A DNA stretch of 5,005 nucleotides from an uncultured Rhodobacterales bacterium (GTDB lineage Bacteria > Pseudomonadota > Alphaproteobacteria > Rhodobacterales > Rhodobacteraceae), in the NCBI GenBank assembly GCA_937901055.1, contig CALCGO010000572.1:1-5005 (forward strand), written 5' to 3'. Position 1 is the stretch's first letter, and every line of letters begins with the position of its first letter. Shown here piece by piece: positions 1 through 5,005 of this stretch. The notes under the pieces are model-generated. The model ran no database searches and was not told where the DNA came from. It saw only the letters and a program-made list of their open reading frames with translations. Made by a program: the position numbers and the translations under genes.

Positions 1-734
1 ACTACCAATCAGGTCCTGCGATCTACAAATACCTGATGGATGAAAAGGGCGTCAAAACCGTCGCCTTCATCGCGGCCAACGAATCTGATCCACTTAGCCA
101 ACGTGATGGTGGTGTTGAAGCCGCCACGGCGCTTGGGATGGAAGTGGTTTCGGCAAACGTGACATACCAGGTTGACACGACTGACTTTACGCCAGTTTTG
201 ACGCCAGTTATGCGTTCCCGTCCTGATCTGCTGGTACTATCGGGCGTATCGCCTGCGAATGCACCCCAGCTCATTCGCTCAGCGCGCGAATTGGGCTTCC
301 AGGGTGTCATCTCAACAGAAACTGCTCAAGATGCGGGTGTTTTGGCCGAAGGTGCGGGTGATTTAGCAAACGGGTTTATCTCTGTTGGTGGGGCCTCCAC
401 GCCAGAGCTTGCATCTCCAATGATGAATGAATTCGTTCAGCGTTACACAGATATGTTTGGCGAGTACAATGACGAGTCCAACACCAAAGTCTATGCGTTG
501 GAGTATATTCTAGAAACGCTGAAAGCCGATCCATCCGCGATCACTGATGTAGATGCATTCCAGGCGACAATGGACACCTTTGAAGCACCAAACCCCTATA
601 TGAACGGTGATGCAAAACTACGTTACGTTGGCATGTCATCATTTGGCCAAAAGCGTCAAGTCTCCGTACCATTAGTAGTCAACGTCTATCAGGACGGCGA
701 GTTTGAAACGCTGTTTGTCGCTGAAGTAGACTAA
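1..734 (+). CDS. ABC transporter substrate-binding protein, Liv/HAAT type (5' end missing)
   Basis: Periplasmic solute receptor that would deliver substrate to the LivH/LivM-type channel encoded just downstream. The reading frame is open from base 3 (YQSGPAIYKYL...) and runs to TAA at 732-734, giving about 243 residues. Members of this family are usually 370-420 residues, so the signal peptide and most of lobe 1 lie upstream of the window; the ATG at 36 is an internal methionine. Visible are the typical type I periplasmic-binding fold elements: a 'KGVKTVAFIAANES' strand and loop, a 'GMEVVSANVTYQVDTTDFTPVLTPV' segment matching the usual 'D(F/Y)(T/S)..L..(I/V)' pattern, a 'RPDLLVLSGVSPANAPQLIRSARELG' segment, and a C-terminal beta-rich tail 'VPLVVNVYQDGEFETL'. 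Ligand specificity cannot be read from this part. The family call is firm from sequence style and gene context; the substrate is unknown. Confidence 0.9.
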   Translation, partial: YQSGPAIYKYLMDEKGVKTVAFIAANESDPLSQRDGGVEAATALGMEVVSANVTYQVDTTDFTPVLTPVMRSRPDLLVLSGVSPANAPQLIRSARELGFQGVISTETAQDAGVLAEGAGDLANGFISVGGASTPELASPMMNEFVQRYTDMFGEYNDESNTKVYALEYILETLKADPSAITDVDAFQATMDTFEAPNPYMNGDAKLRYVGMSSFGQKRQVSVPLVVNVYQDGEFETLFVAEVD

Positions 735-798
735 TATTTCCTCCCCGCTTTTGGACCTGTCCTGAGTATTTCCTCCCCGCTTTTGGACCTGTCCTGAG
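735..798. repeat. Perfect tandem direct repeat, 2 x 32 bp
   Basis: Two identical 32-bp units lie head to tail at 735-766 and 767-798. Each begins TATTTCCTCCCCGC and ends GGACCTGTCCTGAG. The first copy starts at the base after the binding protein stop codon, and the second ends 8 bases before the terminator stem. Each unit contains the small inverted repeat GGAC-CT-GTCC. The unit length is not a multiple of three and the region is non-coding. It may be a recent slippage duplication in a 3' untranslated region, or two copies of a dispersed intergenic element. I do not recognise it as a named repeat. Confidence 0.93.
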
Positions 799-806
799 CA
801 GAGCTT

Positions 807-836
807 CCCTGGGCCAAATTGGCCCAGGGTTTTTCT
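807..836 (+). terminator. Rho-independent terminator between binding protein and livH
   Basis: A perfect GC-rich hairpin has arms CCCTGGGCC (807-815) and GGCCCAGGG (821-829) around the loop AAATT. The outermost A/T bases of that loop could also pair, leaving a single A. It is followed at once by TTTTTCT (830-836). This is a textbook intrinsic terminator on the + strand. Because the importer genes continue 16 bases downstream on the same strand with no obvious separate promoter, it most likely works as a partial terminator and mRNA 3' stabiliser. The effect would be more binding protein transcript than permease/ATPase transcript, a common arrangement in binding-protein-dependent importers. Confidence 0.88.
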
Positions 837-851
837 AAGAAAGAAGAAAGC

Positions 852-1721
852 ATGGAACAGATACTGGCTAACGGCGTCTATCTGGGGTCCCAATACGCGA
901 TGATCGCGCTTGGTCTAACCCTGATCTTCGCTCTCATGAATGTCCTCAATTTTGCTCATGGGCAGATGTATGTAATTGGTGGCTTCGTAACCTATACATT
1001 CTATGGCCATTGGGGCGTTCCATTTGTTTTGGCGCTTGTAATGTCCTGTGTGACCTTGGCTATATTGGGGGCATTGATTGAGCGGTATCTCTTTGCACCT
1101 GTAATCAAAGGATCATCCCGCGAGGAAAGCACGATGTTGCTCGCGGCTGGGATCGCTTTTTTTCTCGATGCGGTCATTTTACTTGTTTTCGGTGAAAAAC
1201 AGCGCGGTGTTCCTAAGATTGTTGATGGCGTGTTCAACTGGGATTTCAGGCTGATTATGCCCTATGATCGCATCTTGATTTGTGTGCTCGCGATCTTGTC
1301 GATCATCGCGTTCATTGCCTTGATGCAATACACCAAAACCGGCCGTGCCTTGCGCGCCTTGGCGCAAGATCGAACAGCAGCGCAATTGATGGGCGTGAAT
1401 GTCGACCGGTATTCAATGATCGGATTTGCGCTGGGCGCGATGCTTGCGGGTCTGGTTGGTGGCCTTTTGGTCACGATCACTGGGGTGAACCTTGGAATGG
1501 GCGGCGCGACATCCATCAAAGCCTTTATGATGGTCATGATCGGTGGGGCGGGTGTCATATCCGGTGCGATTTGGGGAGGTATCATCCTTGGCTTTATGGA
1601 AGCCATTGGCCTCGCGCTGCTCTATCAATACGGTGATATCACCTATCTCGTGATCTTCGTTTCCTTAATGATCTTCCTCGCTGTTAGACCGCAAGGTCTG
1701 ATGGGCAAGCCGTGGGGTTGA
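852..1721 (+). CDS. livH: Branched-chain amino acid type ABC transporter permease, LivH family
   Basis: Inner-membrane channel subunit pairing with the LivM-type protein encoded next. It has 289 residues with the ATG at 852, which matches the usual LivH length of about 290-300. The protein is almost entirely hydrophobic helices (roughly residues 10-32, 38-52, 56-80, 94-114, 140-158, 190-215, 225-262 and 264-281). Family hallmarks are the N-terminal 'ALMNVLNFAHGQMY' (NFAHG at 33-37) and the cytoplasmic EAA-like coupling loop 'TKTGRALRALAQDRTAAQLMG' region (about 161-186), which contacts the ATPases. The C-terminus 'RPQGLMGK' is also typical. An in-frame TTG at 819 would add 11 residues but lies inside the terminator stem, so it is rejected. 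A purine-rich AAGAAAGAAGAAAG stretch precedes the ATG as a modest ribosome site. The symbol is by family; leucine specificity is not implied. Confidence 0.93.
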   Translation: MEQILANGVYLGSQYAMIALGLTLIFALMNVLNFAHGQMYVIGGFVTYTFYGHWGVPFVLALVMSCVTLAILGALIERYLFAPVIKGSSREESTMLLAAGIAFFLDAVILLVFGEKQRGVPKIVDGVFNWDFRLIMPYDRILICVLAILSIIAFIALMQYTKTGRALRALAQDRTAAQLMGVNVDRYSMIGFALGAMLAGLVGGLLVTITGVNLGMGGATSIKAFMMVMIGGAGVISGAIWGGIILGFMEAIGLALLYQYGDITYLVIFVSLMIFLAVRPQGLMGKPWG

Positions 1722-1725
1722 TGTG

Positions 1726-2706
1726 ATGCTTGGATTTAACTCAAAACAACTCACGGGCGTCGGAATCTTCTTGTTCATGATCTTCATCGGTGTACCCTTT
1801 GCAATTGGCGTTACGGGACGCTGGGATTTTTACTTTACCCTCACCTCTGTGGCTCTCTTGGCCATCGCCAGCGCAGGGGTTTGGTTAACCTTTTACATTG
1901 GCCGAATTAATATCGGCCAGGGTGCGTTCGCACTGATAGGTGCGTATGTATCAGCTATTCTGGTGGTCAAAGTAGGCTGGTCATTTTGGATTTCGTTGCC
2001 TGCGGCGGGCCTATTCGCAGCAGTGGTGGCGATTTTGATCGGCCTGCCAATCCTACGCCTGCGCGGCGTATATTTCGCAATGATAACGCTTGTTTTAACT
2101 CAAGTTGTCACTTTAACAGCATTGGCGTTGCCAATCACCAACGGGGCGCGGGGTATCTCAAACATACCTCTGCCCTCGGGTATCTCTGTGTTTGGCATTC
2201 CCATCCTGCCTGACTTCGCCGCGATGGAGAGTACCAAGTTGGCCTTCTATTACACTGCGTGCATTATCATGCTCCTAACCTATGCAGCGCTCTACCGTCT
2301 GGTGAATTCCCGCCTCGGGCACCTTTGTCGCTCGATGCAACAGAACGAAGAACTCGCCAGTTCCATTGGGGTAAACATTTCCTACATTCGCATCGTGATC
2401 TTTGCCATTTCCAGCTTTTTTGGAGGACTTGGTGGAGCCATGTTCGGATCAATCGCGCAGTCGGTTTATCCGTCCAGCTTCCAAGTGGCGGACTCTGTCA
2501 ACTTCATGCTGAACTGCTTTCTTGGCGGTCTGGGGTATGTTTTTGGCCCAATGCTGGGCACGCTAGTCCTATACTTCGGATGGGACCTATTGTTTGAATT
2601 CGGGAAATATCAGATGCTAATCTATTCTACTATCCTGATAATCATCATTCGCTTCCTACCCAACGGGTTACTGAGTATCCGTTTCAGCAAAGGAGGTGAC
2701 AAATGA
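1726..2706 (+). CDS. livM: Branched-chain amino acid type ABC transporter permease, LivM family
   Basis: Second inner-membrane channel subunit, forming a heterodimer with LivH. It has 326 residues from the ATG at 1726; a GTG codon at 1723 directly before it is an equally possible start, one residue longer. It is strongly hydrophobic, with around eight or more membrane segments. LivM hallmarks are 'YIGRINIGQGAFALIGAYV' (about residues 57-75, the counterpart of the usual S.GH.AF.GIGAY motif) and the EAA-like loop 'SRLGHLCRSMQQNEELASSIG' (about 195-215). The latter is followed by 'FFGGLGGAMFG' and the C-terminal 'RFLPNGLL'. The gene follows the livH TGA (1719-1721) by at most four bases. Its last codons overlap livG and carry the livG ribosome site. 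The symbol is by family, and the transported compound is not known. Confidence 0.92.
   Translation: MLGFNSKQLTGVGIFLFMIFIGVPFAIGVTGRWDFYFTLTSVALLAIASAGVWLTFYIGRINIGQGAFALIGAYVSAILVVKVGWSFWISLPAAGLFAAVVAILIGLPILRLRGVYFAMITLVLTQVVTLTALALPITNGARGISNIPLPSGISVFGIPILPDFAAMESTKLAFYYTACIIMLLTYAALYRLVNSRLGHLCRSMQQNEELASSIGVNISYIRIVIFAISSFFGGLGGAMFGSIAQSVYPSSFQVADSVNFMLNCFLGGLGYVFGPMLGTLVLYFGWDLLFEFGKYQMLIYSTILIIIIRFLPNGLLSIRFSKGGDK
2690..2699 (+). promoter_or_regulatory. Near-perfect Shine-Dalgarno for livG
   Basis: AAGGAGGTGA at 2690-2699 matches the complement of the 16S rRNA 3' end over ten consecutive bases. The GGAGG core is six bases before the livG ATG (2703). It is much stronger than the ribosome sites of the neighbouring genes and lies within the last codons of livM. 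It fixes the livG start at the ATGA overlap and suggests that the ATPase is translated efficiently in addition to any coupling from livM. Confidence 0.88.
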
Positions 2707-3485
2707 GCCCGCTTCTCCAAGTTAAGAATGTGACCAAGAAATATGGTGGCTTGACCGCGAACAATGCGATCAGCTTTGATGTGGCCGAAAATGAAATACT
2801 ATCGGTGATTGGTCCAAATGGCGCAGGCAAATCTACACTGTTCAAGATGATTGCGTCTTTTACACCAACCACCTCTGGAGAGGTGATCTATCGGGGCGAG
2901 CGCATTTCCAACCTGAAGCCGCATATAGTTGCGCGCAAAGGAGTGGTGCGCACGTTTCAGGAGACTACGATTTTCAAAAGTATGACCGTACGTGAAAGTG
3001 TTGTAGTTGCGCAGCATTTGCGCGCTAAAGCTTCGCTTGCGGGATACTTCTGGGGTTCAAAGACGGCCAAGGAGGATGTTGCGGCGTTCGGGAAACATGC
3101 AGACGAGTTGCTGGAATTTCTTGGTATGTGGGATATCCGCAATGAACAGGCCAGCAATTTACCGCAGGGTAGTCTGCGTGCATTAGGCATTGCAATTGGC
3201 CTTGCGACGGATCCAAAGGTGTTGCTGCTTGATGAGCCCTTTGCGGGCATGAACCACGATGAGACCATGAACATGGTCGATTTGGTGCGCTCTGTGCGGG
3301 ATGAACGCGATGTCACGGTCATGCTGGTAGAGCACGATATGCCAGCGGTCATGAATATCTCGGATCGGATTGTGGTGCTGAACTTTGGTGAAAAGATAGC
3401 AGAGGGTACGCCTTCTGAGATTCAAAACAATGAAAAAGTTATCGAGGCTTATCTAGGCAGCGTCGACGATGAGATCGGGATGTAA
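2703..3485 (+). CDS. livG: Branched-chain amino acid type ABC transporter ATP-binding protein, LivG family
   Basis: Cytoplasmic ATPase subunit that powers the importer with LivF. It has 260 residues, normal for LivG. Motifs seen: Walker A GPNGAGKST (37-45), Q-loop Q86 in 'RTFQETTIF', Walker B VLLLDEP (173-179) with catalytic E178 followed by the family 'GMN' (182-184), and H-loop H211 in 'LVEHDM'. The long insert between the Q-loop and the signature (about 103-145) is typical of LivG. The signature region is unusual: 'LPQGSLRALGIAIGLA' (from 153) stands where most ABC ATPases have LSGGQ and E. coli-type LivG has a Y-G-Q-Q-R-R form. I recall similar LP.G..RALG variants in other proteobacterial HAAT operons, so this is probably a subfamily trait. 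The ATG overlaps the livM stop (ATGA). Confidence 0.95.
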   Translation: MSPLLQVKNVTKKYGGLTANNAISFDVAENEILSVIGPNGAGKSTLFKMIASFTPTTSGEVIYRGERISNLKPHIVARKGVVRTFQETTIFKSMTVRESVVVAQHLRAKASLAGYFWGSKTAKEDVAAFGKHADELLEFLGMWDIRNEQASNLPQGSLRALGIAIGLATDPKVLLLDEPFAGMNHDETMNMVDLVRSVRDERDVTVMLVEHDMPAVMNISDRIVVLNFGEKIAEGTPSEIQNNEKVIEAYLGSVDDEIGM

Positions 3486-3488
3486 ATC

Positions 3489-4211
3489 ATGACAGCCATG
3501 TTGGATTTCAAAGATGTCGAACTTTATTACGACCATGTGTATGCGCTGAAGGGCGTTTCACTGAGCGTGAGCCAAGGTGAAACCGTAGCCTTGATCGGGG
3601 CCAATGGAGCAGGCAAGTCATCAATCTTGCGCACCATCACTGGTTTAGCCAATCCCAAAAGTGGATCTGTTACATTCGAAGGAGAGCGCGTGGACGGCAC
3701 TGATCCGTCATCGATAGTTAGGCGCGGCATCGCAATGGTGCCCGAAGGACGCCGCGTCTTTCCTTTTATGTCTGTTAAGGACAATCTGATGATGGGGGCC
3801 TTCACGCGCGAGGACAAAGCGGACATTCAGAACACTTTGGAAAGCATTCTGACACGCTTCCCTCGCCTGAAAGAGCGTTACAGTCAGGCTGCCGGAACAC
3901 TTTCGGGTGGCGAGCAACAGATGATGGTGATTGGCCGTGCATTGATGGCAAAACCCAAGCTCTTGCTGCTGGATGAACCAAGCCTTGGGATCGCACCCAA
4001 ACTGGTACAAGATATTGCCCGTTCAATCGTTGCAATCAATCGCGACGAAGGCGTTTCGGTGTTGCTGGTCGAGCAAAATTCACGCATGGCGCTGAGCATT
4101 TCGCACCGGGCTTACGCTATGGCGACAGGAAACATCGTGATCGAGGGTAACTCGAAAGAGCTGTTGCACGATGACCGGATTAAAGCCGCCTATCTGGGTG
4201 GGGAAGTTTGA
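3489..4211 (+). CDS. livF: Branched-chain amino acid type ABC transporter ATP-binding protein, LivF family
   Basis: Second cytoplasmic ATPase subunit. It has 240 residues, close to the usual 233-240. Motifs seen: Walker A GANGAGKSS (37-45), canonical signature LSGGEQQ (138-144), and Walker B LLLLDEP (158-164) with E163 followed by 'SLGIAPK'. Also present is the LivF hallmark 'VPEGRRVFP' (84-92), in which Glu86 stands at the Q-loop position. The H-loop position is Gln196 ('LVEQNSRMAL') rather than His, which is also usual for LivF. The start at 3489 lies 3 bases after the livG TAA; an alternative ATG at 3498 would remove three residues. Only a weak GGGA site precedes it, so translation probably depends on coupling from livG. 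Confidence 0.95.
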   Translation: MTAMLDFKDVELYYDHVYALKGVSLSVSQGETVALIGANGAGKSSILRTITGLANPKSGSVTFEGERVDGTDPSSIVRRGIAMVPEGRRVFPFMSVKDNLMMGAFTREDKADIQNTLESILTRFPRLKERYSQAAGTLSGGEQQMMVIGRALMAKPKLLLLDEPSLGIAPKLVQDIARSIVAINRDEGVSVLLVEQNSRMALSISHRAYAMATGNIVIEGNSKELLHDDRIKAAYLGGEV

Positions 4212-4217
4212 GCTGAT

Positions 4218-4901
4218 ATGAAAATACTCGTAATCAACCCCAATACGACCACCTCAATGACCGACAAGATCGCGACAGCGGCGCGGGATATTGCCCGCCC
4301 AGATACCGAAATCATTGCCGCTAATTCGCAAGAAGGACCAGCGAGTATTCAGGGGTTTCTGGACGTCGCCACCTGTATTCCCGGCTTGCTAGCTGAAGTT
4401 TCGCGGCATCCGGATGTCGATGCGATCGTTATTGCCTGTTTCGATGACACGGGTGTCGATGCGGTGCGGACACTGGTCAAAGTACCCGTGTTGGGTATTG
4501 GCGAGGCCGCTTATCACGCAGCCAGTATGGTCGCCAACAAATTTAGTGTCATAACAACACTTTCACGTTCCATACCGGGTTTAGAAAACAACCTTATGCG
4601 CTATGGTCTTCACCAAAAATGCGTACGGGTTCGTGCAACAGATATTCCAGTTTTAAAACTGGAAGAGGGCGATCCGGCAACATTGTTTAAAATCAGATCT
4701 GAAATCCGCGAGTCAATCGAGCAAGACAATACAGAAGCAATCGTTCTTGGGTGTGCCGGGATGGCGGATCTTATGGCACAGCTCAGCGAGGAATTCGGAC
4801 TACCCGTTATTGATGGTGTTGCAGCAGGTGTCACCTTTGCTGAGGCGCTCGTGAACAATCGGTTGAGTACTTCAAAAATTGGAGCCTACTCGGCCGATTG
4901 A
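4218..4901 (+). CDS. Asp/Glu/hydantoin racemase family protein (hydantoin/allantoin racemase-like)
   Basis: Predicted cytoplasmic cofactor-independent racemase of 227 residues, a length typical of the family. It starts 'MKILVINPNTTTSMTDKI', a clear family N-terminus. It has the two expected catalytic cysteines in matching contexts: C74 in 'VIACFDDTGVDAVR' and C179 in 'IVLGCAGMADL'. These correspond by position to the paired cysteines of hydantoin racemases (about C76 and C181). The 'FDDTG' after the first cysteine favours the hydantoin/allantoin racemase branch over glutamate racemase (MurI) or arylmalonate decarboxylase, which lacks one cysteine. The gene begins 6 bases after livF stops and so shares its transcript. 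GGGGAAG at 4200-4206 is a rather distant ribosome site. By inference it inverts the stereocentre of the imported compound or a product of it. The exact substrate is not readable; aspartate or another carbonyl compound remains possible. Confidence 0.87.
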   Translation: MKILVINPNTTTSMTDKIATAARDIARPDTEIIAANSQEGPASIQGFLDVATCIPGLLAEVSRHPDVDAIVIACFDDTGVDAVRTLVKVPVLGIGEAAYHAASMVANKFSVITTLSRSIPGLENNLMRYGLHQKCVRVRATDIPVLKLEEGDPATLFKIRSEIRESIEQDNTEAIVLGCAGMADLMAQLSEEFGLPVIDGVAAGVTFAEALVNNRLSTSKIGAYSAD

Positions 4902-4915
4902 ATGATTGCGGCAAA

Positions 4916-5005
4916 GGGCACTGTCAGACAAAACGAGCTTGAGCCGTGCAGGGCTGTTTCGTAGCCTCGCCGTATGACAAAACACTCCCCATTCAGGTAC
5001 TTTAA
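4916..5005 (+). mobile_element. Left end of a probable IS6-family insertion sequence (runs off the window)
   Basis: GGCACTGT at 4917-4924 (possibly with one more G at 4916) equals the first eight bases of the IS26-type terminal inverted repeat, although the next bases (CAGACA) diverge. About 57 bases downstream an ATG opens a peptide resembling the start of alphaproteobacterial IS6-family transposases; this end-to-start spacing suits the family. The boundary lies 14-15 bases after the racemase stop. IS6 elements make 8-bp target duplications, so GCGGCAAA (4908-4915) or CGGCAAAG (4909-4916) should recur at the far end. That end is outside the window, so the element's extent and completeness are unknown. 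Confidence 0.55.
4974..5005 (+). CDS. IS6-family transposase, N-terminal fragment cut by window edge
   Basis: ATG at 4974 opens a frame still open at the window end: MTKHSPFRYF plus two bases (AA) of the next codon. I recall IS6-family transposases of alphaproteobacteria that begin with 'SPFRYFKTSPEII', and the trailing AA fits a Lys codon at the next place. No catalytic residues of the DDE domain are in view. The call rests on ten residues together with the terminal-repeat-like sequence 57 bases upstream, so it is tentative. The alternative is an unrelated gene start or chance. Confidence 0.5.
   Translation, partial: MTKHSPFRYF

Noticed and set aside
23..310. Minus-strand open frames opposite the transporter and racemase genes (for example 23-310, 1262-1606, 2957-3352)
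   Set aside because: They lie wholly opposite well-supported genes, their translations are low-complexity or rich in Ser/Pro/Arg with no family resemblance, and they follow from the codon bias of the + strand genes.
36..734. Treating the ATG at 36 as the true start of the binding protein
   Set aside because: The frame is open upstream to base 3 with coding-like residues, and a 232-residue protein without a signal peptide is far shorter than the family; it is an internal methionine of a truncated gene.
753..762. GGACCTGTCC as a regulator operator
   Set aside because: It is a short imperfect palindrome with a 2-base centre, lies downstream of a stop codon with no promoter nearby, and is duplicated only as part of the 32-bp unit.
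735..798. The two repeats as a minimal CRISPR array
   Set aside because: The copies are directly adjacent with no spacer between them, and no cas genes are in view.
819..851. TTG-initiated N-terminal extension of LivH (11 extra residues)
   Set aside because: The TTG lies inside the terminator stem, the added residues (MAQGFSKKEES) are not typical of LivH, and the ATG at 852 gives the normal family length and N-terminus.
1280..1636. Plus-strand frames overlapping livH and livM in another phase (1280-1636, 1986-2213, 2259-2597)
   Set aside because: They sit inside clear permease genes and encode His/Trp/Arg/Cys-rich sequence typical of out-of-frame translation.
4902..4964. Short 20-codon frame starting directly after the racemase stop (TGAATG)
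   Set aside because: It spans the putative IS boundary, has no recognisable features or good ribosome site, and ends quickly; probably chance.

Overview
The window holds a branched-chain amino acid type (HAAT/Liv family) ABC importer operon in which every gene lies on the + strand. The order is: the 3' part of a periplasmic substrate-binding protein (window start to 734), a LivH-type permease (852-1721), a LivM-type permease (1726-2706), a LivG-type ATPase (2703-3485), a LivF-type ATPase (3489-4211), and an Asp/Glu/hydantoin racemase family enzyme (4218-4901). The last ~90 bases look like the left end of an IS6-family insertion sequence, with the first ten codons of its transposase running off the window.

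Moderate GC content, tight gene packing and protein style suggest a marine alphaproteobacterium, possibly of the Roseobacter group (Rhodobacterales). This is inferred from general look only; there is no rRNA or other taxonomic marker here.

Layout: the binding protein is separated from the rest by a 117-base spacer. The spacer contains a perfect two-copy 32-bp tandem repeat (735-798) followed by a strong rho-independent terminator hairpin (807-836). Such a terminator between binding protein and membrane genes would let the cell make more binding protein than channel. From livH onward the genes are nearly contiguous: livH/livM have a 4-base gap or less, livM/livG overlap by 4 bases (ATGA) with a near-perfect Shine-Dalgarno inside the end of livM, livG/livF have a 3-base gap, and livF/racemase a 6-base gap. 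This indicates one transcript with translational coupling.

How the genes work together: the binding protein would capture a small polar solute in the periplasm, LivH and LivM form the inner-membrane channel, and LivG and LivF form the ATPase heterodimer. The racemase has two conserved cysteines (C74, C179) and would act on the imported compound or a derivative. Its closest family look is hydantoin/allantoin racemase, so the transporter may carry a hydantoin, ureide or similar chiral compound rather than leucine; this is inference. The two ATPases show departures from canonical motifs that all fall in the same composite ATP site.

I see no clear evidence for a wholly new system. The points most worth checking are the tandem repeat plus terminator, the asymmetric ATPase pair, the substrate implied by the racemase, and the IS insertion right after the operon.
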